A stretch of DNA of 10,853 nucleotides, from positions 1 to 10,853 of the forward strand of contig CAYUNT010000159.1 of the NCBI GenBank assembly GCA_964446285.1. Direction: 5' to 3'. Below, one piece after another: positions 1 to 6,988 of this stretch. Below the pieces are notes generated by a model. That model saw only the letters and a program-made list of their open reading frames with translations, was not told where the DNA came from and did no database searches. The DNA comes from CAYUNT01 sp964446285. Its GTDB lineage: Bacteria > Sumerlaeota > Sumerlaeia > SLMS01 > CAYUNT01. Numbering within the stretch: position 1 is the stretch's first letter; the number at the start of each line of letters is the position of its first letter. The position numbers and the translations under genes are program-made.

Positions 1-10
1 CCCCGGCTTG

Positions 11-28
11 CGCGCGCCAAGGCGCGCG
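11..28. repeat. GC-rich inverted repeat at window edge
   Basis: CGCGCGCC at 11-18 is the exact reverse complement of GGCGCGCG at 21-28, separated by AA, so it can form a very stable short hairpin. No T tract follows it, so it is not a typical intrinsic terminator. It may belong to the end of an upstream gene or transcript that lies outside the window. Positions 29-145 show no convincing gene, only a T-rich patch near 127-139. Confidence 0.4.
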
Positions 29-145
29 GGCATATCCCACAGTGTGGCAATAGGAGGCGCTTTACTGCCTGGATTCAATGCGCGGGAATCCGGATTGGCG
101 AGTCTGTTTCCGCCGAACCTTTTATCCATTTTTTCTTTTACATGG

Positions 146-174
146 TTGACGCCGCTCCGCGCGAAACCTATACT
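146..174 (+). promoter_or_regulatory. sigma70-type promoter for the pseudopilin H-I-J-K operon
   Basis: The -35 box TTGACG (146-151) and -10 box TATACT (169-174) are separated by exactly 17 bases. Each box has five of six consensus positions. Transcription would start near 181, giving a leader of about 160 bases before the preferred start codon at 345. A second promoter with the same -35 box and the same spacer length lies at 5186-5214, which supports both calls. The reading is by consensus only. Confidence 0.6.
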
Positions 175-344
175 TCTTTCAGTGAGCCTCGCCGGGGGCC
201 TTTTGGGTCTGAATAATGCGCGGGCTGGCTCTTCAACGTGCAGGATATTACGCATTCATGGAGACAGAATTGCCGGGAATTCACCCCATGATTTCTTTCG
301 ATCATAGCAAGAGGATAACAAAGAACCACGCTTTGTGGATTCCG

Positions 345-899
345 ATGCGGGGAGCATTTGGGCGATCTCGCGCCTTTTCCTTGATCGAAATCGTCGTGGT
401 TCTGGCCATCCTGGCGATTGTTTCCTCGGTGGCGCTGGTAAGCTACGGCTCCTATCGGCGGACCTTGTCGGTGCGCAGCACGGCGCAGCAAGTTTCGACC
501 CTTTTCGCCGCCGCGCGCTCGAACGCGATCAATACAAACAGCCCTTACAGCGCCACCATCGCGCTCAACCGCACGCGCCAGTCCTTCTGGCTTGATGAAA
601 TGGACGCGACGGGCGCCAATGTGATTCGCCCCAAAGTAACCAGCGTTTCGTATCCGGCGGATTACGTGGTGATTGAGGATGTTCTCCTCACGCCGGGCGG
701 AACGCCGCAACACGCCGTGGCGGGAAATGATACCCTGATTCGCGTTGTATTTTACCCGGACGGACGTGGAACCTATGCTGTCATTCACATCCGCCGCGAG
801 TTCGACGACACGGCCAGCACCTCCGCCTACACGTCCGTTCGCGTGTTTGCCGCCACGGGCGCCTGCAAGACATTCCCCAATGCGTATATCACGGAATGA
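345..899 (+). CDS. GspH/FimT-like minor pseudopilin
   Basis: This 184-residue protein should be a minor subunit of a type II secretion pseudopilus or type IV pilus, inserted in the inner membrane before assembly. The leader MRGAFGRSRA ends in Ala at -1 rather than the usual Gly. The mature protein begins FSLIE, with Glu at +5, followed by a hydrophobic helix (residues 11-34). The next segment, with LFAAARSNAI near 53-62, and the later FYPDGRG (137-143) match the GspH/FimT family layout. In-frame ATGs at 216, 258 and 288 are alternatives. I prefer 345 because it gives a short basic leader and because the AT-rich DNA before it looks non-coding, but no start has a convincing Shine-Dalgarno. It is first in an H-I-J-K series, 19 bases before the next gene. 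Confidence 0.8.
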   Translation: MRGAFGRSRAFSLIEIVVVLAILAIVSSVALVSYGSYRRTLSVRSTAQQVSTLFAAARSNAINTNSPYSATIALNRTRQSFWLDEMDATGANVIRPKVTSVSYPADYVVIEDVLLTPGGTPQHAVAGNDTLIRVVFYPDGRGTYAVIHIRREFDDTASTSAYTSVRVFAATGACKTFPNAYITE

Positions 900-918
900 G
901 GGCGGAGTGTTCCTTGCC

Positions 919-1428
919 ATGTTCACTCACGCTCTCGCATCGCCCCCCCGCCCTCGCCTGAATGCGGGGGCTTGTTTGTTTTATCCCCGCCTTAAGGCGC
1001 TGTGGGGCGCGGGCGAGCGGCGCGGGCTTTCTTTGATCGAGGTGCTCATCTCGATGGCGGTGCTGTTGATTGGCATGATCGCCATCCTCAATTTTTTCCC
1101 GCAAAGCCTGCGCGCCAACGCCGGAGCCGCCGCCAAGGCCCAGGCCGCCCTGCTGGCGCAAGGCAAAGTCGAGGAATTGCGGCGCGACCGCACTCGGATG
1201 CAGAATCTTATCTATGAAACACGCTATTTGCGCGTTCCCACGGATCCGATTCCTTTTGCCGAAAATCCAAAACTGACCTATTCATTCTGTGGAGTGTCGC
1301 TGGTCGATCCAGTTGACTCTCCCGACGATCCCCGCGACGATTTCGGAGTGGCGCGCATCGTTGTTCGCTACTCTGCTTCGTTCCGTCCTTCGCAGGACAT
1401 CCTTTACGAATTGCGATTTGCCGAGTGA
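919..1428 (+). CDS. GspI/PilV-like minor pseudopilin
   Basis: This 169-residue minor pseudopilin has a long 36-residue leader rich in Pro, Ala and Arg that ends ERRG. The mature protein begins LSLIE (+5 Glu at residue 41) and runs into a hydrophobic helix up to about residue 59. A region AALLAQGKVEELRRDRT (76-92) resembles the conserved A-x-x-LA-x-x-K-x-EE-L pattern after the helix in GspI/PilV. The ATG at 919 follows a GGCGGAG-like ribosome binding site by about 11 bases. The same frame is open upstream to 745 and overlaps the previous gene, which I regard as unused. The stop overlaps the next start (TGATG), so translation of the two is probably coupled. In canonical T2SS the GspI-J-K complex forms the filament tip; this gene's position fits that role. 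Confidence 0.8.
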   Translation: MFTHALASPPRPRLNAGACLFYPRLKALWGAGERRGLSLIEVLISMAVLLIGMIAILNFFPQSLRANAGAAAKAQAALLAQGKVEELRRDRTRMQNLIYETRYLRVPTDPIPFAENPKLTYSFCGVSLVDPVDSPDDPRDDFGVARIVVRYSASFRPSQDILYELRFAE

Positions 1429-2492
1429 TGCCGATTCTTCCATTGCGTGAAGTCTTGCGGTTCCACCGCGCCGGGGCAATCCGGCGGGGAGCGGGCGCCT
1501 TTCGCCCGTTCGCGCGCCGCGGATTGACCCTCACGGAAATCCTTGTCGCGCTGGCCGTGGCGTCTGTGTTTTTCCTGAGCGCCCTTGTCGGATTCACGCA
1601 AATTTTACGCGCCAGCGAAGAGGCCGAAGCCGAGGTTGGCGCCGCCAACCAGGCGCGCGCCGTGCTGCGGCTCGCGACGCAGGACCTTGCCGCCGTCCGC
1701 CGCGACACCTCCACGCCCCAGCAATACTTCCTGCTTGAAAATCGCACGTTTGCTTATGGCGACGGAAAAGACAACGACCGCGACGGGCTTGTGGACGAAG
1801 ACCCTCAAGTGGATGGGCGCGATGGCGGAGACGATGCCGCAAACCGCTGGAGTGCCGCACGCGATGACCGTCACGCCCTTATCAACGGCATTTATGAACG
1901 GGCGCGGTTTGTTGGCTATCCCGATCTGGGCGACGCCAATATCGACGAGGATTGCCATTTCGGCAACGATCGCCTCACTCTGCGCATTCCTCCGGACCCA
2001 CTCAATCTCGACACGCGCGACGAACTTATCACTTACGAAATTGGCTCCTATACGCTCCAGGGCCACACGATGGACCACGTTCTTCTTCGCACGCTGGTTA
2101 CACATCCCGGGCAGACGGATTCCACAACAACCCGCGAACCGGTTGCTTTCAACGTCCTTTCGTTCGACGTTCTGGCCTGGAATCCCAATAACGACTCGAC
2201 GGCGCCAGACACAAGCGGCGGCGAAACGCGCGCCCTGCCTTACTGGACTACTTCATGGGACGCGCGTGAACGGATTTTCCCTTACAGCTGGCCGTGGAAC
2301 GCCCCCGCGGGAACGCCGCCGCTCGAATTCCCCGCCTCGATCTATGTCTCTATCACCGTGTATAGCGGGCGGCTGGATTTCGATACCCTTGGCTGGAACC
2401 CCGGCGACCCCGTCGAAACGCTGACGCTCTCCACCACGGTGGACCTCGAACCTGTTCTTCGCGATCTGCGCTATGAGCGGTATTTGCGCTAA
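1428..2492 (+). CDS. GspJ/PilW-like minor pseudopilin with Asp-rich loop
   Basis: The protein has 354 residues, much longer than a typical GspJ of about 200. A 32-residue Arg-rich leader ends ARRG. The mature part starts LTLTE (+5 Glu at residue 37), followed by a hydrophobic helix and a polar helix containing LRLATQDLAAVRRD (80-93), as in GspJ/PilW. Residues 112-136 form an Asp-rich stretch whose core DNDRDGLVDED resembles an EF-hand or thrombospondin type 3 calcium loop. A second acidic piece, GDANIDED, follows near residue 170. The rest is predicted beta-rich with Trp/Pro segments. The ATG at 1428 overlaps the previous stop by one base and has no clear Shine-Dalgarno, suggesting translational coupling; a GTG at 1425 is the alternative. 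GspJ normally pairs with GspI and GspK at the pseudopilus tip. Confidence 0.77.
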   Translation: MPILPLREVLRFHRAGAIRRGAGAFRPFARRGLTLTEILVALAVASVFFLSALVGFTQILRASEEAEAEVGAANQARAVLRLATQDLAAVRRDTSTPQQYFLLENRTFAYGDGKDNDRDGLVDEDPQVDGRDGGDDAANRWSAARDDRHALINGIYERARFVGYPDLGDANIDEDCHFGNDRLTLRIPPDPLNLDTRDELITYEIGSYTLQGHTMDHVLLRTLVTHPGQTDSTTTREPVAFNVLSFDVLAWNPNNDSTAPDTSGGETRALPYWTTSWDARERIFPYSWPWNAPAGTPPLEFPASIYVSITVYSGRLDFDTLGWNPGDPVETLTLSTTVDLEPVLRDLRYERYLR

Positions 2493-2501
2493 ATAGCGCA
2501 A
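2484..2501. repeat. perfect inverted repeat spanning the gspJ-like stop codon
   Basis: TTGCGCTA (2484-2491) and TAGCGCAA (2494-2501) are exact reverse complements separated by AA. The stop codon of the GspJ-like gene (2490-2492) lies inside. A second small GC stem (GCGCC/GGCGC) follows around 2511-2525. No T tract follows, so this is more likely an RNA structure or a chance operator-like dyad than a terminator. Confidence 0.45.
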
Positions 2502-2555
2502 TCTTCGCGCGGCGCCCCAGGGCGCGATACCAATTCCAGGAAAGCTCGCTTCTCG

Positions 2556-5138
2556 ATGATCTCTTCCGGTCCACGAAAATGCAGGCGAACCGAGGCCGCC
2601 AAAACGGCGCGCCTTCTCCTGCGCCTTTGCGGCCGGACCGGGAACGGCACGCTCAAGGGGCACTTCGGGGGGCGGCGTCTTCCCGCGCGCCAGAATGACC
2701 GGCGAGCATCCACGTTCATTATCGTTCTTGCGCTGCTTTCGATCCTGGTGCTGGTGGCGACGGCTCTTTCGCTGACGAGCCGCCTCGAGGTCATCAGCGC
2801 GGCCAATTACGCCGAGGCCATCCAGGCCCGCACGGCGGCAAAAACCGGCCTGAATCTGGCCTCGCTGCGCTCGTTTGACCATGTGGGCGCCTCGCGCGCG
2901 GCCTCCTCTTCTTCCGCCTCCTCCTCCCAGGCTTCCGCCAAGGCGTCGAGCGATCTGATCGACACCGACATGCAGGCGCTGGAATCGGTTTTGAATGTGT
3001 CGCTGGCGGAGGTGTCGGTGCGCGACGCCTCGGCCCGCGTAAATATCAACACGGCCAGCGCCGAGACGCTCGAAAGCATCTTCCGCGTGGCCATGAACCG
3101 GGCGCAGGTTTCCGAAGGCGATCCGGCGGCGCTGGCGGCGGTGATTGTCAATTCGCGCAATACCAGCGTCCGTCTTTCGCAAGACATCTCGGGCGCGGCG
3201 TCCGAGGCGCGAACCCGCCGCGCCGCGACATATTCTTCCACGGCCTCCTCCTCATCGGCGGCCTCCAATTCCTCCGGACTTCCCCTGGCGCTGAATCAGT
3301 TGTCGAAAAATCTGCCGCCCGATCCGCTTCAATTTGACCTTCGTTTTCCGCCTCTGCGCGAAGAGCATCGCATTCAGTCCATTACCGATTTGCTCGAAAT
3401 GCAAGGCGCAACCCCCGCGCTTGTGGCCGCGGCCGCGCCGTATCTCACCACATTTTCCTGCGCGTCCGAGACCGCCGATCTGGCTTCGGGCGCACGGCCG
3501 CTGACGGACCTTAATACAGCCGGCGTAACAGAAATTTATTTGACACTGCAATCCATCTACGGCGCTTCCGCCAAGTCCGACCGTCTGCTGAAACAGTTCG
3601 CGGTCAACATCGTGGATTGGCGCGACGCGGATTCCATTCCGAGCACCTATCCGGGCTTGACGGGCACAGACGCCATCATCGGATTCGAGCGCACGCCGCT
3701 CATCACAGAAATCTGGCCCAACTCGATTGATCCCACCGAGGCGAACGGCGCGGGACAATATATCGAAATCCATAATCCGTGGCAGGATGAGTGGAATCTG
3801 ATGAGTTGGTCCGTCACGATCGACGGAAACGCCGTGCCCTTGCGCGGCACGCTGCCCTCGGGCGGCTATCTGCTCATTACCGATATTTTTGAGGATTCGA
3901 CGCCCGAATCCTCGCGGTCTCCTTACAATTCGTTTTATTCCATTTTTAACATGGTGGCTTCGGGGTCCTCGCAACGCATCCTTGAGGCGGACGGCTTGCA
4001 GATTCCGTGGTCGATCGGAACGCATCTGGCGGAATTGCGCGACAACCAGGGACGCCTGATTGACACGTTTGCCTATACGGTAAAGGCATCGCTGCGCGAC
4101 CAGAAAACCAGTTATCAGCGAATGGATCCGCGCGTTCGCGCGACTGTGGCTGCAACATGCACGCCTCTCGGCCCCCCGCGCGGCGCGGATTTTTTCCGCG
4201 AATCGGCCGCGACCTCCAATGGCGCCGAACGAATCCCGGTCAATCGCCCATTTATTAACCGCACGGAAATCCTCAATGTGCTGGCGGGATGGAGCAATCC
4301 GGCGCAGTCGGCCGCCACGGCCGCCTTGCCGCCGATTCCCGCCGTTCCCGAATCGCCCGACTCGAAGCTGTCCGCTTATGCGGCCCGCATAGATTATCTT
4401 GATGCGCGGCTGCTCGACGGATTTGCGGTCGATATCCCCACGCTTCGCGACCTCCTTCTTGGCGGCGAAACGGCTTCCACGAAATCCAAATCCTCCACCA
4501 CCGCCGGTTCGGCGGCCAGCGAGGCGTGGTCCACGGCATGGAAAAACACTTCTTCTTCCGCCTCCGCTTCCGAAAACGCATCGGTAAGTTCCACCATGCG
4601 CAATACGCTGCTTTCCACGCTGGCCAGCCGTCTCCAATCGCCTTCGGACCGCGCGGTTTGCCAAAAAGCGCTTGCGGAAAACGACACACTGGTTCTTGCC
4701 GCGCTCGCCTCGCGCGCCGCGTTCCAGCAGGAAGCATGGACCCGCCTGGGCGCAGTGAATCTCAATACAGCGCCCGAGGCCGTTCTGGAATCCCTGCCCG
4801 GGCTGGACGCCACGATTGCCCAGTCATGGGCGGAAAAGCGCAAGGTCCTGAACCAGGATGCGCGCCTTGCCCCGCTCGCGCTTTTCAAGCGCCCGAGCGA
4901 CCTGCTGGCCGACCAGGCGTTCTGGACCGCCTCCACAACCAATACCGAACGTCTTCAACGATTGACGTCCGTTCTCGATGCGGCTACATTCAGCTCGCGG
5001 TCGGTTCTTTTGGAATCGCGAACGACCGTCGCTCAGGTGGCCGGCTCGACCCGCCGCCCCGCCACAAGCCGGGCGCGCGCGCTGGCCGCATTTGATCGGG
5101 GCGTTCTTGAATTTGTCGCCTGGAGCCAGTGGCCTTGA
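2556..5138 (+). CDS. Giant GspK-like minor pseudopilin with helix-hairpin-helix motifs and a lamin-tail-like domain
   Basis: At 860 residues this is more than twice a usual GspK (about 300-330). An Arg-rich leader of about 50 residues precedes one membrane helix (about 52-73). As in true GspK there is no Glu at +5. The helix is followed by the Ala/Arg-rich segment typical of GspK and PilX. VNINTASAETLESIF (162-176) and VNLNTAPEAVLESLPGL (734-750) are clear helix-hairpin-helix motifs of the GspK type; DLNTAGVTEIY (318-328) looks like a third. Residues about 382-507 resemble a lamin tail domain: ITEIWPNS, then YIEIHNPW, a W-x-V strand, LPSGGYLLI, and later G-x-LIDTFAY. Three Ser/Ala-rich low-complexity linkers lie near 112-132, 225-241 and 640-680. 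An AGGAAA site at 2538-2543 precedes the ATG by 12 bases. In T2SS, GspK caps the pseudopilus; here the cap would carry an extra immunoglobulin-like module. Confidence 0.82.
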   Translation: MISSGPRKCRRTEAAKTARLLLRLCGRTGNGTLKGHFGGRRLPARQNDRRASTFIIVLALLSILVLVATALSLTSRLEVISAANYAEAIQARTAAKTGLNLASLRSFDHVGASRAASSSSASSSQASAKASSDLIDTDMQALESVLNVSLAEVSVRDASARVNINTASAETLESIFRVAMNRAQVSEGDPAALAAVIVNSRNTSVRLSQDISGAASEARTRRAATYSSTASSSSAASNSSGLPLALNQLSKNLPPDPLQFDLRFPPLREEHRIQSITDLLEMQGATPALVAAAAPYLTTFSCASETADLASGARPLTDLNTAGVTEIYLTLQSIYGASAKSDRLLKQFAVNIVDWRDADSIPSTYPGLTGTDAIIGFERTPLITEIWPNSIDPTEANGAGQYIEIHNPWQDEWNLMSWSVTIDGNAVPLRGTLPSGGYLLITDIFEDSTPESSRSPYNSFYSIFNMVASGSSQRILEADGLQIPWSIGTHLAELRDNQGRLIDTFAYTVKASLRDQKTSYQRMDPRVRATVAATCTPLGPPRGADFFRESAATSNGAERIPVNRPFINRTEILNVLAGWSNPAQSAATAALPPIPAVPESPDSKLSAYAARIDYLDARLLDGFAVDIPTLRDLLLGGETASTKSKSSTTAGSAASEAWSTAWKNTSSSASASENASVSSTMRNTLLSTLASRLQSPSDRAVCQKALAENDTLVLAALASRAAFQQEAWTRLGAVNLNTAPEAVLESLPGLDATIAQSWAEKRKVLNQDARLAPLALFKRPSDLLADQAFWTASTTNTERLQRLTSVLDAATFSSRSVLLESRTTVAQVAGSTRRPATSRARALAAFDRGVLEFVAWSQWP

Positions 5139-5185
5139 GCCGCTGGAGATTGGGAGAATTCACCCCCTTGCCCCATAAAGTGCGG

Positions 5186-5214
5186 TTGACGCTGACCCTA
5201 TCGCGTTCTATACG
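5186..5214 (+). promoter_or_regulatory. sigma70-type promoter for the GspG-like cluster
   Basis: TTGACG (5186-5191), a 17-base spacer and TATACG (5209-5214) form a good -35/-10 pair just after the GspK-like gene. The predicted transcription start near 5221 lies about 34 bases before the ATG at 5255. The surrounding GGTTGACGC matches the promoter at 146-174. The -10 box has only four of six consensus bases, so confidence is moderate. An alternative reading is given in the rejected list. Confidence 0.5.
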
Positions 5215-5254
5215 CTCTAGCAGAGAGTGGGAAGCAGCCAGACACGATTCAGAC

Positions 5255-6172
5255 ATGAAAATGAAACAAACAGCCCTTCCATCGAGATTGTTCGCTCCCA
5301 CCGCCGGATCGCGGCGCTCGCGCCGGGGCTTTACCCTCGTGGAAATGTTTATCGTTGGGGCGCTGATCGCTTTGTTCGCCGGTTTGGCTATCTTTAATAT
5401 TCGCGAACAATTCGAGTCCAACCGCCGCAAGGCGACAATCGGCGAAGCGCGCCAACTCGGAACCGCCTTGGGTTTCGCCAAAATGGACGTGGGCGTGTTC
5501 CCGAAACTGTGCTTCCTGATGATGTCTGAACGCCAGTTGCAGTTCGAGGCCGTCTCGCGCGGTCAAGTCGAGGATTTCTACTTTACGCGCATGGATTATA
5601 CCTCGATTGGCACGAATCTATTTGCGGCCGGAATCAAGGAAAACTGGCGCGGACCGTATTTCGCCGCCTCGCAGTCGCGCACGGGGATCGCCCAAGGGCG
5701 CGGCGGATTCGTCAGCATCCGCATCCCCGACCTCCCCGGAACCGGGGATCAGCAAGTTTTCAAATGGCCGGCGGACTCCTATGGCAATCCCTGGGTGGTG
5801 TATCTGGTATCGCTTGATCGCGCGACGAACCGCCCAGTGTTCATCAACGGCCTTTCCAATTTCAGCCCCATGCTCGATCCGGATTATCTCACGGCCGTGG
5901 TGAGTTACGGCTCGAACCGGATGCCTGGCGGCGGGCCGTCCGCGGATCCCGCCCTTTCCGGAGCCACGCTGGCTCTGGGCCTCTATACAGGCGATTTCCG
6001 GACCGGGCAATTTACGCTGCTTACGGACACTGATTACGCAGGCGCGGCGGGGGCCGCCCGCGCCGCGGCGATCTCCAACCGTTTCGGAACCAATGGTCTG
6101 GCCGTGAATGATAACGGTGTTCCGACCGGCATCCTCGATGCCGGCTCGGACGATATTATTTACGAGTTCTAA
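5255..6172 (+). CDS. Large GspG-like pseudopilin 1 (T2SSG family)
   Basis: This 305-residue protein should be a filament shaft subunit. A 25-residue basic leader ends RRSRRG; the mature part begins FTLVE (+5 Glu at residue 30) with a hydrophobic helix up to about 49. Position +22 is Phe rather than the common Pro. GspG landmarks follow in order: MDVGVFP (77-83), WRGPY (131-135), DSYGNPW (174-180, a variant of DPWGNPY), VSYGSN (216-221) and a C-terminal GSDDIIYEF. In canonical GspG the last elements form a calcium site. The gap between WRGPY and DSYG is 38 residues, versus roughly 10 in ordinary GspG as I recall it. The frame is open back to a GTG at 5129, but I choose ATG 5255 (or 5261) because the longer form would overlap the GspK-like gene and the predicted promoter. 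No strong Shine-Dalgarno is visible. Confidence 0.78.
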   Translation: MKMKQTALPSRLFAPTAGSRRSRRGFTLVEMFIVGALIALFAGLAIFNIREQFESNRRKATIGEARQLGTALGFAKMDVGVFPKLCFLMMSERQLQFEAVSRGQVEDFYFTRMDYTSIGTNLFAAGIKENWRGPYFAASQSRTGIAQGRGGFVSIRIPDLPGTGDQQVFKWPADSYGNPWVVYLVSLDRATNRPVFINGLSNFSPMLDPDYLTAVVSYGSNRMPGGGPSADPALSGATLALGLYTGDFRTGQFTLLTDTDYAGAAGAARAAAISNRFGTNGLAVNDNGVPTGILDAGSDDIIYEF

Positions 6173-6188
6173 ACAGGAACGCTTTCGA

Positions 6189-6950
6189 ATGCGCACCCAG
6201 CGACTCCCCGGACGAATTCACAGCGAAACCGGCTTTACGGCCGTGGAAATCGCCATGGTTGCGTCGGTTATCGCGATCCTGGCGCTTCTGATCCTTCCGC
6301 TGTTCCGCAAACGCACGGATGAGGCAAAACTCGTCGCCGCGCGCGATGAACTCCAGAGCCTCGCCAAGGCCATGATCCTCGTCGAGGCCGATACGGACCG
6401 CACGTTCCGCCTTCAGGAACTTGGCCAGTCCGATGTTCCAACAGGCGCTTTTTACCGCACGCTCACCGCGGATGAACGCGCCCGCCTAACCGCCCCCGTG
6501 GCAGGTTCCGGCACGGGCGAAGTCGGCGCCACCTTCTGGCGCGGACCTTATATTGCGTTTCAGAAAAGCATCTCGGTCAACGATCTGAAAAACACAACTA
6601 CCACGCGGCGCCCCTACATGTTCTCGGACCAGGGCGGCCCGATTTATTATGTGGATAACAACGACAACGATCTGCGCATCCCGATTGACCCGTGGGGGTC
6701 ACCTTACATCTTCCTGGATTATCGCGACACGAGTTTCCGCACGGCCCTCCGCAATGATTACGGTGTGGAAACGAGCTACAACCAGCGCGTCATGTATTCG
6801 CTGGGACCGGATGGCATTCCTGGCTCGCTGGGCGTCAATCCCGGCGGATTCACCACGACGGATCCTTTCTACTACATGGTGCCTTACCGGATTAATCAGG
6901 GAGGCGTGCTCGGCAATCCCAATAGCGACGATCTGGAGTTTATTTTCTAG
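6189..6950 (+). CDS. Large GspG-like pseudopilin 2 (T2SSG family)
   Basis: A 253-residue prepilin with a 15-residue leader ending in Gly. The mature start is FTAVE (+5 Glu at residue 20), with Pro at +22. The GspG signature is well kept: WRGPY (117-121), IDPWGSPY (166-173), YSLGPDGIPG (203-212) and a C-terminal NSDDLEFIF. The 45 residues between GPY and DPWG form the longest insert of the five paralogues and include DNNDND, an acidic run that could bind metal. AGGAA at 6175-6179 sits nine bases before the ATG at 6189, which decides this start over the in-frame ATG at 6108. It follows the previous stop by 16 bases, so the two genes are very probably co-transcribed. Role: shaft pseudopilin of a T2SS-like or pilus-like filament. 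Confidence 0.8.
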   Translation: MRTQRLPGRIHSETGFTAVEIAMVASVIAILALLILPLFRKRTDEAKLVAARDELQSLAKAMILVEADTDRTFRLQELGQSDVPTGAFYRTLTADERARLTAPVAGSGTGEVGATFWRGPYIAFQKSISVNDLKNTTTTRRPYMFSDQGGPIYYVDNNDNDLRIPIDPWGSPYIFLDYRDTSFRTALRNDYGVETSYNQRVMYSLGPDGIPGSLGVNPGGFTTTDPFYYMVPYRINQGGVLGNPNSDDLEFIF

Positions 6951-6988
6951 GCGCGCCCCAACCCTTTCCTGAGTCTCGAGGCTCACTC

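Noticed and set aside
8..307. 99-codon + strand open frame at the window start
   Set aside because: It runs through the promoter at 146-174 and the 5' leader, has no convincing ribosome binding site and no family similarity that I recognise.
168..926. 252-codon open frame on the - strand opposite the GspH-like gene
   Set aside because: Composition is Arg/His/Gly-rich and featureless, while the + strand carries a clear prepilin motif and GspH pattern.
2253..3182. 309-codon open frame on the - strand across the J-K junction
   Set aside because: Low-complexity Gly/Arg/His protein, opposite two recognisable pseudopilin genes and their junction.
3252..4664. 470-codon open frame on the - strand opposite the GspK-like gene
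   Set aside because: It is the complement of a gene with clear family motifs in the + frame. The - protein is Arg/Gly/Ile-rich without recognisable motifs, as GC-rich coding DNA gives by chance.
5160..5250. Possible degenerate copy of a widespread intergenic repeat (CCCTCACCC...GAGAGGG type)
   Set aside because: The GACCCTATCGCG...CTCTAGCAGAGAGTGGG stretch faintly recalls such repeats and would be an alternative to the promoter at 5186. The match is too weak to call without a genome-wide search.
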